NCBI RefSeq assembly: GCF_003268025.1
Contig: NZ_QLUW01000001.1
Span: 434,001 to 498,000 of the forward strand
Source of the DNA: Paenibacillus montanisoli
GTDB taxonomy: Bacteria > Bacillota > Bacilli > Paenibacillales > Paenibacillaceae
DNA: 64,000 bases
Direction: 5' to 3'
Shown: in pieces, positions 17,606 to 26,637 of the stretch
Numbering within the stretch: position 1 is the stretch's first letter
How the letters are laid out: each line of letters opens with the position of its first letter
Translations under genes and position numbers: made by a program
The notes under the pieces: generated by a model
Database searches by the model: none
What the model was told of the DNA's origin: nothing
What the model saw: only the letters and a program-made list of their open reading frames with translations

Positions 17606-18313
17606 TTAATGGCCGCCAAGATATGCCGATTTAATCTTATCGCTTGCTTGAAGCTCTGCAGCGGTTCCCGAAAGTACCACTTTCCCTGTCTCGATGACAT
17701 AAGCGCGGTTGGCAATGGATAAGGCCATATTCGCATTTTGCTCGACGAGCAGAACGGTCGTTCCGCTGCGGTTGATTTCCTCAATGATGTTGAAAATAGC
17801 CTTAACCAGGAGCGGCGCCAATCCCATTGAAGGCTCATCCAGCAGCAGCAGCTTCGGGCGCGCCATCATCGCGCGCCCCATTGCGAGCATCTGCTGTTCG
17901 CCGCCGGACAGCGTCCCGGACAGCTGTTTGCGCCGTTCGAGCAATCTTGGAAACAGCTCATATACTTTTTCAATATCTTCGCGAATGCCTTGCTTATCTT
18001 TTCTTAAATACGCACCGAGCTCCAGGTTCTCCTCGACGGACATGTTCGCAAATACGCGCCTGCCCTCCGGTACGTGAGAGATCCCGGCTTTCACGATATC
18101 TTGAACCGGCTTACCGGCGACGGATGCGCCTAGATACTGAATATCGCCTTTCTTCGGTTTCAAGAGCCCGGACAACGTCTTAAGCAATGTACTCTTACCT
18201 GCCCCGTTGGAACCGATCAAGGTTACGATCTCGCCCTCCGCAACGTCCAGCGAAACGCCTTTGAGCGCATGAATATTGCCGTAATAGACATCAATTTGGT
18301 CGACTTTAAGCAT
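17606..18313 (-). CDS. livF: Branched-chain amino acid ABC transporter ATP-binding protein LivF
   Basis: The 235-residue ATPase energises uptake together with LivG. Walker A is GSNGAGKSTLLKTLSG, the signature is LSGGEQQMLAMGRAMM, and Walker B is LLLLDEPSMGLAP. The LivF hallmark DVYYG-type start (IDVYYGNIHALKGV) and VPEGRRVFANMSVEENL are present. It overlaps livG by 8 bases, so translation is coupled, and it is the last gene of the operon before the shared terminator. Confidence 0.93.
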   Translation of the reverse strand: MLKVDQIDVYYGNIHALKGVSLDVAEGEIVTLIGSNGAGKSTLLKTLSGLLKPKKGDIQYLGASVAGKPVQDIVKAGISHVPEGRRVFANMSVEENLELGAYLRKDKQGIREDIEKVYELFPRLLERRKQLSGTLSGGEQQMLAMGRAMMARPKLLLLDEPSMGLAPLLVKAIFNIIEEINRSGTTVLLVEQNANMALSIANRAYVIETGKVVLSGTAAELQASDKIKSAYLGGH

Positions 18314-19094
18314 CGCCTTTCGAAACCTCCTCTCCCAAATAGGCTTCTATGACCCTCGGATGATTGCGAATTTCCTCAGGCGTCCCTTGTGCGATAAGCT
18401 GACCCTGATCCAGCACATACAGACGTTCGCAAATGCCCATAACCAACTTCATGTCATGTTCGATCAGCAGAACGGTCAGCTTGAACTCCTTGCGAATAAA
18501 CGCGATAAGCTCCATTAGCTGCTGCGTCTCCTGCGGGTTCATGCCGGCTGCCGGCTCATCAAGCAGCAGCAGCCTTGGTCCTGCAGCAAGGGCACGGGCA
18601 ATTTCGAGCCGCCGCTGCTGGCCATAAGGTAAATTTTTGGCGATTTCGTCTTTGTAGGACTCCAGACCAAAGATTCGGAGAAACTGAAGCGCCTTCTCCT
18701 CAATTTCCTTCTCCCCTGCAAAGTGCGATGGCAGCCGCAAAATCGAGCTTAGCATGGAATGCTTGGACAAGGAATGATACGCAACTTTTACGTTATCGAG
18801 TACGGTCAGTTCATTGAAGAGACGAATGTTCTGAAACGTACGGCTGATCCCTCTGCGCGTAATCTGGTAAGGGGCCAGACCGTTTATTCGCTTTCCGTCA
18901 AATAAAATCTCGCCTTCGGTTGGCACATAGACCCCCGTAAGCAAATTAAAGCTTGTCGTTTTGCCGGCGCCGTTCGGTCCGATTAATCCAATCAGCTCGC
19001 CTTGATTGATCGTCATGCTGAAGCCGGATACGGCTTTCAATCCGCCAAATCGAATGCCTGCGTCTTTGACCTCGAGCAAAGGTTTATTTGCCAT
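18306..19094 (-). CDS. livG: Branched-chain amino acid ABC transporter ATP-binding protein LivG
   Basis: The 262-residue ATPase has Walker A GPNGAGKTTSFNLLTG, the LivG-type GISRTFQNIRLFNELT stretch, Walker B LLLLDEPAAGMNP, and the conserved VLLIEHDMKLVMGICERLYV. The ABC signature is degenerate (YGQQRRLEIARAL), as usual for LivG. It overlaps livM by 11 bases and livF by 8, showing tight coupling within the liv operon. It forms a heterodimer with LivF on the cytoplasmic side of LivHM. Confidence 0.93.
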   Translation of the reverse strand: MANKPLLEVKDAGIRFGGLKAVSGFSMTINQGELIGLIGPNGAGKTTSFNLLTGVYVPTEGEILFDGKRINGLAPYQITRRGISRTFQNIRLFNELTVLDNVKVAYHSLSKHSMLSSILRLPSHFAGEKEIEEKALQFLRIFGLESYKDEIAKNLPYGQQRRLEIARALAAGPRLLLLDEPAAGMNPQETQQLMELIAFIRKEFKLTVLLIEHDMKLVMGICERLYVLDQGQLIAQGTPEEIRNHPRVIEAYLGEEVSKGDA

Positions 19095-20031
19095 GTAAAC
19101 GGCCTCCTTTAACGCCTGTCCACTTGCTGAAGTAGGAGGTGATTTCGTTGGTGCCCATTAGGCCTTTCGGTCTGTAGAGCATGACAATGATGAGGACCAC
19201 GCTGTAAATGATCATTCGCGTCTCCGGATAGCCCTGCAAATAGGTGGAAACGACGGTCATGAGGATGGCGGCAATGACAGCTCCCGATAAGCTTCCCAAT
19301 CCTCCAAGAACGACGAAAATCAAAATATCAAACGATTTCAAAAACCCAAAGTTCGTCGGTTGGATGATGTAAAAGTTATGGGCATAAAGTCCGCCGCCAA
19401 CCCCTGCAAAAAACGCTCCGAGTGCAAAAGCCGCAACCTTGTAATACGTCGTATCAATTCCCATTGCATCTGCGGCGATTTCATTCTCTCTAATGGAGAT
19501 GCATGCGCGGCCATGCGTGGAATTCGTGAAGTTCATAATGACGATCAGCGTAATGAACAAGCAAATGAATGCAGAAGTCCAGCTCGTCAAATGCGGGACC
19601 TGCATCCCTGCGGCACCGCCGACATAGTCGATGTTGACAAATACAATTCGGATGATCTCGCCGAAGCCAAGCGTGGCAATCGCCAAATAATCGCCTTTGA
19701 GCCGCAAGCTTGGAATCCCTACCAGAAGGCCTGCAAAAGCAGCAACGACGCCGCCGGCAAACAGAGCGACGGGAAAAGGCAGATCCAGTTTGGTAAGAAT
19801 CGCCGAAATATAGGCGCCAACGGCAAGAAAGCCTGCATGTCCAATCGAAAATTGGCCGGTAATCCCGATAACGAGATGTAAACTGACAGCCAAGATGATA
19901 TTGATGACGATAAAGATCAGCGTATTGGAATAGTAGGGATTCAATAGACCTGTGCCGATTAACAGTTGACCTACCGCATAAATGACGACGGAAAGCGCAA
20001 GGAATACCCAAAACCCGTTTAACTTTTTCAT
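19084..20031 (-). CDS. livM: Branched-chain amino acid ABC transporter permease LivM
   Basis: The 315-residue permease has about eight to nine membrane segments and the family motif LVIGITGQFSIGHAGFLAVGAY, followed by GIPSLRLKGDYLAIATLGFGEI. FVVLGGLGSLSGAVIAA is the conserved coupling region. ATG 20031 has AGGTGA 9 bases ahead; a GTG 12 bases upstream (20043) abuts the livH stop and is an alternative. It pairs with LivH to form the pore. Confidence 0.9.
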   Translation of the reverse strand: MKKLNGFWVFLALSVVIYAVGQLLIGTGLLNPYYSNTLIFIVINIILAVSLHLVIGITGQFSIGHAGFLAVGAYISAILTKLDLPFPVALFAGGVVAAFAGLLVGIPSLRLKGDYLAIATLGFGEIIRIVFVNIDYVGGAAGMQVPHLTSWTSAFICLFITLIVIMNFTNSTHGRACISIRENEIAADAMGIDTTYYKVAAFALGAFFAGVGGGLYAHNFYIIQPTNFGFLKSFDILIFVVLGGLGSLSGAVIAAILMTVVSTYLQGYPETRMIIYSVVLIIVMLYRPKGLMGTNEITSYFSKWTGVKGGRLHGK

Positions 20032-20043
20032 TTTGCGCGTCAC

Positions 20044-20919
20044 CTACACTTTCTCACGGCTGTTTTTGCCCAAGATGCCGGATGGTTTGAAGATGAGAAT
20101 CAAGATGAGGATGATGAAAGCGGCAGCGTCCCGCCAATTCGAATAGCCAAGAGCGCTTACCAACGTTTCGACCAGTCCGAGAACCAAGCCTCCGATGGCC
20201 GCGCCCGGGATGATGCCGATACCGCCTAATACGGCGGCTACGAATGCTTTCAAGCCCGGAATCACGCCCATTAGCGGCTCAATCTTCGTATAGTAGATGC
20301 CGAAAATGACGCCCGCCGCTCCCGCGAGCGCCGAACCGATCGCAAACGTCGCCGAAATCGTACGATCCACATTGATCCCCATCAAACGTGCCGCTTCAAC
20401 ATCATGAGAAACCGCCCGCATTGCCTTGCCAACCTTCGTACGGCGCACGACAATCTGCAAGATGATCATTAAAACGACGGAGATCGATAGAATCAGAATC
20501 GATTGTACGCTAATGGTCGCACCCCATAAGTTGAAGCTTTTGGTCGGCAATGCACTCGGGAAAACTTCGAGCTGTGCCCCGCGGAAGTAGATGGTACCAT
20601 ATTCAATCAGCAGGGATACCCCGATTGCCGTAATGAGAGCCGCAATCCGGCTGGCGTTCCGCAACCGTTTGTAAGCAATTCTTTCAATGACTACGCCAAG
20701 GAGCGCGCAAACGGCCATCGCTAGAATGAGAGCGGGAATTATGCTGAGCCCCAAACCCGTGATGGCATAAAAGCCCACAAACGAGCCTATCATAAACACA
20801 TCGCCGTGCGCGAAATTGATCAATCGAATGATCCCGTACACCATGGTATAGCCAAGCGCGATTAGCGCATAGATACTGCCAAGCGAGATCCCGTTAATGA
20901 GCTGCTGCAACCAATCCAT
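20044..20919 (-). CDS. livH: Branched-chain amino acid ABC transporter permease LivH
   Basis: The 291-residue permease starts MDWLQQLINGISLGSIYAL and carries the LivH motif GYTMVYGIIRLINFAHGD. The coupling segment LGGIGIIPGAAIGGLVLG lies near the C-terminus. The chosen ATG at 20919 has AAGGGGGG about 11 bases ahead; an open frame extends to 20973 but runs through a hairpin. The gene is separated from livJ by an attenuator-like hairpin, which should set a lower permease level than binding-protein level. Confidence 0.92.
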   Translation of the reverse strand: MDWLQQLINGISLGSIYALIALGYTMVYGIIRLINFAHGDVFMIGSFVGFYAITGLGLSIIPALILAMAVCALLGVVIERIAYKRLRNASRIAALITAIGVSLLIEYGTIYFRGAQLEVFPSALPTKSFNLWGATISVQSILILSISVVLMIILQIVVRRTKVGKAMRAVSHDVEAARLMGINVDRTISATFAIGSALAGAAGVIFGIYYTKIEPLMGVIPGLKAFVAAVLGGIGIIPGAAIGGLVLGLVETLVSALGYSNWRDAAAFIILILILIFKPSGILGKNSREKV

Positions 20920-20935
20920 TGTTGTCAATTCCCCC

Positions 20936-20975
20936 CTTGAAAAATGAAATGGGCGGGGAAGGCCCCCACCCATTT
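20936..20975 (-). terminator. Attenuator hairpin between livJ and livH
   Basis: In the minus-strand RNA AAAUGGGUGGGG pairs with CCCCGCCCAUUU (one G-U), followed by AUUUUUC just before the livH ribosome site. Its place between binding protein and permease genes suggests partial termination. Confidence 0.65.
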
Positions 20976-20982
20976 TCTGCTG

Positions 20983-22161
20983 TTATGGATTAACCTTTGT
21001 GTTAAAGACTTGTTTGCCGTCTTTATATTCCAGAACCGTTGCTGTTTTAATTGGGTTGTGCATCTCGTCGAATTTGAAAGTACCGGAGATAAGCGCCAAA
21101 TCTTTCGTTTGCGCCATCGCATCTTTAATTTTCTCGCCGTCTGTCGAGCCAGCGCGCTTGATGCTGTCGGACAACAAGTAAATCGAGTCATAACCAAGGG
21201 CATTGAAAGCATCAGGCGATTTATCATTAAATTTGCCTTTAAACGCCGTTACGAATTTTTGGATCTTCTCATCCGGATCTCCGGAGGAGTAGTGGTTCGT
21301 AATGAACGTATTGTTAAGCGCATCGGCTCCCGCTAGCTCAACCAGCTTCGGCGAATCCCAGCCGTCTCCGCCCATGAATGGAACGGTAATGCCCATTTCG
21401 CGAGCTTGCTTGATGATGAGGCCTACTTCTTCGTAATAGCCCGGAATAAACACGAATTCCGGATTTGCCGCTTTGATGCGCGTTAACGTTGCGCGGAAGT
21501 CCGTATCTTTCGATGCGTAAGCTTCCTCAGCTACGATCGTGCCTCCGGCTGCCGCGAACGTCTCCTTAAAGGAAGTTGCGAGACCTTTCGCATAATCGTT
21601 CGCGCTATCCCCAAAAATCGCAGCCTTCTTGACGTTTAGCTTAGTAGCCGCAAAGTTGGCGGCCACGCTGCCTTGGAATGGGTCGATAAAGCAAGTACGG
21701 AAAATATAGTCTAGCACGCTGCCGTCCGTTCCTGTCAGATCCGTGCTCGTTCCCGACGGCGTCAACAGTACAGTTTTGTTGTCCGAAGCGATTTGAACCT
21801 GCGCTTTGGTATTTCCGCTAGTCGCTGCGCCAATAATGGCAGTTACTTTATCTTGGCTTGTCAACTTAATGGCAGCGTTGGTTGCCTCTGCAGCATCGGA
21901 TTTATTGTCAATTTTAATCAATTCGATTTTCTTTCCGTCGACTCCGCCGTTTTTGTTGATTTCTTCGACGCCGAGGTCGATCCCTTCAGCAATCGATTGT
22001 CCGTACGAAGCAACCGCTCCGGACAACTCCAGGTTAACGCCGATTTTGATGACATCGCCGGTTCCTCCTGTGCCTTTAGCTCCGCAGCCAGATAGAAGGC
22101 CCGCTAATAATGTTGCACTAACAACCGAATAAGACAGCTTGCTAAGAATACTCTTCTTCAT
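20983..22161 (-). CDS. livJ: Branched-chain amino acid ABC transporter substrate-binding lipoprotein
   Basis: The 392-residue extracellular receptor has a lipoprotein signal peptide ending LLSGC, with Cys26 the lipidated residue, then a glycine-rich linker. The mature part is a periplasmic-binding-protein type 1 fold: GVNLELSGAVASYGQS, LTPSGTSTDLTG, and KAAIFGDSANDYAKG are characteristic of the LivJ family. It delivers leucine, isoleucine, valine or a related compound to LivHM. Relatives also bind amides and urea, so the exact ligand is not certain. The start has GGGGGAGA close upstream, and a SigA-like promoter lies about 60-90 bases ahead. It is the first gene of the operon. Confidence 0.92.
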   Translation of the reverse strand: MKKSILSKLSYSVVSATLLAGLLSGCGAKGTGGTGDVIKIGVNLELSGAVASYGQSIAEGIDLGVEEINKNGGVDGKKIELIKIDNKSDAAEATNAAIKLTSQDKVTAIIGAATSGNTKAQVQIASDNKTVLLTPSGTSTDLTGTDGSVLDYIFRTCFIDPFQGSVAANFAATKLNVKKAAIFGDSANDYAKGLATSFKETFAAAGGTIVAEEAYASKDTDFRATLTRIKAANPEFVFIPGYYEEVGLIIKQAREMGITVPFMGGDGWDSPKLVELAGADALNNTFITNHYSSGDPDEKIQKFVTAFKGKFNDKSPDAFNALGYDSIYLLSDSIKRAGSTDGEKIKDAMAQTKDLALISGTFKFDEMHNPIKTATVLEYKDGKQVFNTKVNP

Positions 22162-22223
22162 TTGTCTCCCCCAAAATGTAATAGTATAACTGTGTATTCG
22201 TTTTCAGACCTAGAAGTAATAGT

Positions 22224-22252
22224 ATAATATAATAAAGTTGACATGATGTCTA
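22224..22252 (-). promoter_or_regulatory. SigA-like promoter of liv operon
   Basis: On the minus strand TAGACA (22252-22247), a 17-base spacer, then TATTAT (22229-22224). An 11-base palindrome GACATGATGTC (22240-22250) overlaps the -35 box and could be an operator. TTGACA on the plus strand at 22238-22243 might serve paiAB. Confidence 0.5.
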
Positions 22253-22328
22253 TATTCTATTTTAGACATATGCCGACATGAAACGTGGTATCTTTATCCA
22301 ACCTCATAATTAAGGAAAAGGAGGATAA

Positions 22329-22853
<525 letters not shown>

Positions 22854-22883
22854 TATTTCTGTGTAAACGAGGAGGAGAACACC

Positions 22884-23498
22884 ATGTATATTCCATCCCA
22901 TTTTCAAATGGCTGATATAAAAGTTGCTTACGACATGATTAAAGAGCATAGCTTTGCAACTCTAATTTCACAACAAAATGGAGTACCCTTTGCTACACAT
23001 TTGCCATTAATTTTGGATGAGAAGAATGAATACTTATATGGGCATTTCGCACGTTCGAATCCTCAATGGAAGGAAATTAGCGATCAAACGGTCTTAGCCA
23101 TTTTTCAAGGGCCGCATTGCTATATCTCTCCTTCATGGTATGAAACGGATAAGGCCGTTCCAACATGGAATTATGTGACGGTTCATGTATACGGCGAGGT
23201 CGAACTTATTGATAACGAAAAGGAGATAATGGATTCCTTGCATGAAATGGTGTTGAAGTATGAAGCCCCTGATAGTTCATACAAATTGCAACTTGTAGAT
23301 GCAGACTATATCGCCGGGCTGAGCAAAGGAATCCAAGGCTTCAAAATAAAAATCAACAAGATAGAGGGAAAAGCAAAGTTAAGCCAAAACCATTCCGAAC
23401 AAAGGCAAGCACTTGTCATTCATCAGCTGGAACGGATTCAGAATGGAGACGCGCAAAAGATTGCCGCTCTTATGCAAGCCAATTTGAAATCCGAATGA
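22884..23498 (+). CDS. paiB: PaiB-type FMN-binding transcriptional regulator
   Basis: The 204-residue protein belongs to the PaiB family, which has an FMN-binding split-barrel fold. MYIPSHFQM at the start, [22 protein letters not shown], and [19 protein letters not shown] are family hallmarks. In Bacillus it represses sporulation and degradative enzyme genes. GAGGAGGAG precedes ATG 22884. The pair paiA-paiB is a conserved Bacillales operon, supporting both calls. Confidence 0.9.
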   Translation: MYIPSHFQMADIKVAYDMIKEHSFATLISQQNGVPFATHLPLILDEKNEYLYGHFARSNPQWKEISDQTVLAIFQGPHCYISPSWYETDKAVPTWNYVTVHVYGEVELIDNEKEIMDSLHEMVLKYEAPDSSYKLQLVDADYIAGLSKGIQGFKIKINKIEGKAKLSQNHSEQRQALVIHQLERIQNGDAQKIAALMQANLKSE

Positions 23499-23556
23499 AG
23501 TCACCTTTGACGCGGACTTTTTTATTTTTCGGATCAAGTTTTGACAGAGATAAAAA

Positions 23557-23592
23557 ATAAGCCAACGGGTGTTTGCCGTCTGGCTTATTTTA
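23557..23592. terminator. Convergent terminator between paiB and exported-protein gene
   Basis: AATAAGCCA and TGGCTTATT form the outer stem, with CGG/CCG inside. A-rich sequence on the left and T-rich on the right allow use from both sides. Confidence 0.6.
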
Positions 23593-23618
23593 ATAATATC
23601 CAATTAAAGAATAGTTAT

Positions 23619-24403
23619 TTAAATATTCCGATCTACACTGTACTCAATGTTCTTCGGTTTCTTTGTTTCATTCACATATATATACCCAGCAATTTCAGCT
23701 GTTCTACCAATATATACGGTCCCAAGATACACGTCATAATAATCATACTGCACTACTGTAATATTATACCTATCATAGTCGATAGCGCCGTAATAATCAC
23801 GTGAATTATAGGAGGATCCTTCTGGCGGCCCTGACCATACATCTGTTGTTGTGTAAGTTCTTGAAACTGTTCCGGAGACAGTAAGGTTTAATGAGGCTTT
23901 ACAAGGTTTACGACATTAACATTATATGTCCCTGCTAGTTGTAGCGAACCAGAAACAGTAACGGCAGTTGATGCGGTATTAGTATGACCTCTTGCAACAC
24001 TTACAATAAATTTCTGGTTATTAATTGGTCCTGTACTGCTTTGTACCATTGATAGTTTACCAATTGCATATTGTGTTTTTACATAGACGCGGCGATCACC
24101 AGCGTATGAATTAGGTTTCTCAGCTTTGCCAGCACGTAACGGGTCAACAAAAGTTACTGTTGCATCCGGATTAACACCAGTATCAATTGCATTATAGCCA
24201 GAAATCACTGCTCCTTCTGGTAAAGTATCGAGCAGAGCAGGAGGTACAGACGTATCCAGATCAGTTGTAGTACTGGCTGCTAAGTTAGGTCCAAAACTTC
24301 GCGCAGTGTTGGTAATGCCGTCAGCAGATGTAACAACAGAAGTCCCAGATATTATAGTTGCAGCGACTAAAATTGTGGAAATAGACTTCTTGAACTTCTT
24401 CAA
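23619..24403 (-). pseudogene. Exported protein gene interrupted by a frameshift
   Basis: The uninterrupted frame from TTG 24403 gives 171 residues with a Sec signal peptide (ISTILVAATIISGTSVVTSA) and stops at 23888 after NVVNLVKPH. One extra base in the A run at 23898-23900 restores a frame that reads ASLNLTVSGTVSRTYTTTD and continues to 23619. The restored tail (RDYYGAIDYDRYN, DVYLGTVYIG) matches the intact paralogue at 25269-25835 (RDYYGAINYDQYN, DVYAGTVYLG), which shows that the two halves are one gene. Total length would be about 260 residues. The family is not recognised; the beta-rich, Thr/Tyr-rich composition suggests a secreted or surface protein. The indel may be real or a sequence error. 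Confidence 0.7.
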
Positions 24404-24576
24404 AAATCCTCAATCCTTTCAATTATGTGTCTCATGTTGAATGTATATGACAGCTGGCCAGCATAAACGTGATGATCTTGGTGACAGACAAAGACAATTA
24501 CTTCTCGATAACTAAAAGTATCGCCGTCGTTAGGTACCGGTTTCAAAATTGCAAGCAACATGTAATAAATTACCAT
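24400..24576 (-). CDS. Doubtful small ORF ahead of the exported protein gene
   Basis: The frame of 58 residues starts MVIYYMLLAILKPVP and contains VIVFVCHQDHHVYAG. Its TGA overlaps the TTG start of the exported-protein gene, which would allow translational coupling, and GGAG lies 3 bases before the ATG. There is no recognisable family and the spacing is poor. It could be a leader or chance. Confidence 0.25.
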   Translation of the reverse strand: MVIYYMLLAILKPVPNDGDTFSYREVIVFVCHQDHHVYAGQLSYTFNMRHIIERIEDF

Positions 24577-24889
24577 AATCTCCAAAGGATGACCACTCCT
24601 GAAAATGGCCAAATTTATCTATAATTAACTAAAAATTGTAGATTATTGGTTCTGAGTGTATGATTTCTTTTACTATCTCGTCAGATCAATAGATTACTTA
24701 TTTGACATTTTCACCTACTGGGGAAATAAACTGAACCAATCTCAACAATGGACAAGTAAATACGTTTTATATAAAGCCCCTAATGAAATAAATCTAACAG
24801 GAACGACAGATGTAAAAGGGCTTAATTGATTAGCCGAGATTCTTCATCGTAGGGAGTGTGTCGTCTCCGCTCCGGGGTTGTCGAATGAA

Positions 24890-25165
24890 ATAGATGAGAA
24901 TTGAAATTGCCTCATGCTACCGGCATACGCTAACGGTTGCCACGCACGTTATTAAGCCTCAAAAAGCCCTTTTGAAAGGCTAACGGTTCTCAGAAAGGCC
25001 ATTCGGCGATTTGGGCAGCGAAATCTTCCGATTTGGTGCAAATAACCCCTCTGACGACCGTTAGATGTTAAGAAGGGCCATTATTGTGCAAATAAGCACT
25101 GGTGCATCCGTTAGAATATGCAGGCACTCTCTCATGTTACCGCGTACACGCTAACCATTTAGAAG
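24890..25165. repeat. Intergenic block with internal repeats (24.9-25.2 kb)
   Basis: This non-coding stretch has imperfect direct repeats at its ends: CTCATGCTACCGGCATACGC (24911) and CTCATGTTACCGCGTACACG (25131), both running on into CTAAC. Inside are CTAACGGTT at 24930 and 24980, the reverse motif CCGTTAGA at 25058 and 25108, and GTGCAAATAA at 25036 and 25086, each pair 50 bases apart. The rest of 24613-25268 contains no supportable gene. It looks like a dispersed intergenic repeat unit, but copies elsewhere cannot be checked here. Confidence 0.5.
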
Positions 25166-25211
25166 TAGACAAGTCTGCCTGTGCGGTTTCCGCGGTTGCC
25201 TCAAAATGATT

Positions 25212-25244
25212 ACAACAGGCTGTCAATTATATTGGCAGCCTGTT
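25212..25244 (-). terminator. Hairpin downstream of the unknown protein gene
   Basis: ACAGGCTGTCAA pairs with TTGGCAGCCTGT around a TTATA-type loop; the minus-strand tail is only moderately T-rich. Confidence 0.5.
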
Positions 25245-25268
25245 CAATAATGGATAAGATATTGGATT

Positions 25269-25835
25269 TTAGACCTGGTTGGAATCTACATAGTACTCTG
25301 TACTGTGAGGTTTTTTAACCCCGTTTACGTATGTTGTACCCCCATCTAGTGTTTCTGTGCCAAGATAAACGGTTCCCGCATATACATCGTAAACGTCATA
25401 TTTTTTCACTACTACAGTATTATATTGATCATAATTGATAGCCCCATAATAATCGCGTGTTGTGAAGTTGCCGTCAGGTCCGTTATATACTCTAGTAGTT
25501 CCCCAAGTATATGAGTAGGATCCAGATACTTGATTGGTCATGGTCAAATTAATAACTTGTTTTATTTCTGCCGAAACAACACCAGAATATTGTACAGAAC
25601 CCGTTACGGTCTTGGATTCGGTCAATTGTTTTTGTGAACCTTTTGCAACAGTAACCAAATGTACATCACTATTTCTAGGACCTACATTGAAAGCAGTGAT
25701 AGTATTCGAAGCCACCTGATAGTAAGAAGATTTATATGCATATCGTTCAGTACCGAAAGGAACAGCTTGAGGTGTGTTATCAACAAAGTAAACTCGTGCG
25801 TTTAGATCTCCTTGGAGTATAGATAGTTTTTTCAT
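25269..25835 (-). CDS. Paralogue of the frameshifted exported protein
   Basis: The 188-residue product matches the C-terminal three-quarters of the 23619-24403 gene. Shared features are a VTVAKG/VSVARG strand, TVTGSVQYSG/TVSGSLQLAG, and the tail RDYYGAINYDQYNTVVVKKY ending VDSNQV. It has no signal peptide, unlike the paralogue, so it is either a shortened duplicate or an intracellular partner. ATG 25835 with GAAGG 5 bases ahead is preferred to GTG 25847, which overlaps an AGGAGAG site. The upstream 150 bases are AT-rich. No function is proposed. Confidence 0.6.
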   Translation of the reverse strand: MKKLSILQGDLNARVYFVDNTPQAVPFGTERYAYKSSYYQVASNTITAFNVGPRNSDVHLVTVAKGSQKQLTESKTVTGSVQYSGVVSAEIKQVINLTMTNQVSGSYSYTWGTTRVYNGPDGNFTTRDYYGAINYDQYNTVVVKKYDVYDVYAGTVYLGTETLDGGTTYVNGVKKPHSTEYYVDSNQV

Positions 25836-26085
25836 AGATGCCTTCACTCTCCTAAGATTGGTTGTATTTACACGTAGTATAGTAATTGGTGTAATTATCT
25901 ATGTCAACAATTGTAAATGAATATTTTGGTATTAATTGAAAACTTCATATAAAATTTAGGTCTGACTATCTTCACATTTCAGTTTGTGATTTACTTACTT
26001 GCCGCAAGGCAAATTTTCGTTCATTTGTGATTGTCACCTAGACGCCTTCGTTCATAACATATTGACAAAGGAAGGTGATAAGCAC

Positions 26086-26238
26086 ATGCGCGTAACCATT
26101 ACGTTGGCATGCACGGAATGCGGTGACCGCAACTACATGACGACTAAAAATAAGAAAAACAATCCGGGGCGTCTGGAGCTTCGAAAATATTGTCCGTCCC
26201 ATAAAAAGGTAACGCTTCACAGAGAGACAAGATCCTGA
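26086..26238 (+). CDS. rpmG: 50S ribosomal protein L33
   Basis: The 50-residue basic protein starts [20 protein letters not shown] and ends HRETRS, close to Bacillus RpmGA. The CTEC zinc-knuckle half and a later KYC are present. AAGGTGAT precedes ATG 26086; the frame is open to 25999 but only this start fits the family. It stands alone with its own terminator rather than with secE-nusG. Many Firmicutes carry a second rpmG copy. Confidence 0.93.
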   Translation: MRVTITLACTECGDRNYMTTKNKKNNPGRLELRKYCPSHKKVTLHRETRS

Positions 26239-26256
26239 CTAGCACATAAATGCAAG

Positions 26257-26285
26257 AAGATCCGCGGTTTCCGCGGATCTTTTTA
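26257..26285 (+). terminator. Terminator of rpmG
   Basis: AAGATCCGCGG-TTT-CCGCGGATCTT with T5. In the following 26286-26637 I see only a short minus-strand open stretch (26290-26376, ending IKRILQTM) that looks like a gene remnant, and the leader of the collagen-like gene. Confidence 0.85.
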
Positions 26286-26637
26286 CATTTTACATCGTTT
26301 GTAGGATCCGCTTTATTTCGGACAAAAGAAACTGCTTTTCGGGTTCCGGCACTCCTTCGACCAATCTAGCCGCCATTACAGGCAGCTTCCACCTAACATG
26401 CTTTGCTCACCGTACTTTATAGTTTGTACATATTTTCCAATACTACCACGATTTAACTCTTCCCTCATTAAATTATAACTTGCATGTTCTGATACATAGC
26501 GTATCTAAATAAATTACCAGTAGAGCCTGGGAATTTGGTTCCTTCACTTATTCGAGAGTGAGGTGAGTCGAGAACTTTCGCACGTTACGCCTGAGATTTG
26601 TCTGAGTGAAGCGTAAACTATTTGAAGGAGAGATTAT

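Noticed and set aside
19360-20011. Overlapping 173-codon frames in other frames of livM
   Set aside because: Both are shadows of LivM, whose membrane and coupling motifs are clear.
26290-26376. Short minus-strand frame ending IKRILQTM
   Set aside because: Only 28 codons remain after an upstream stop, so it is at most a gene remnant.
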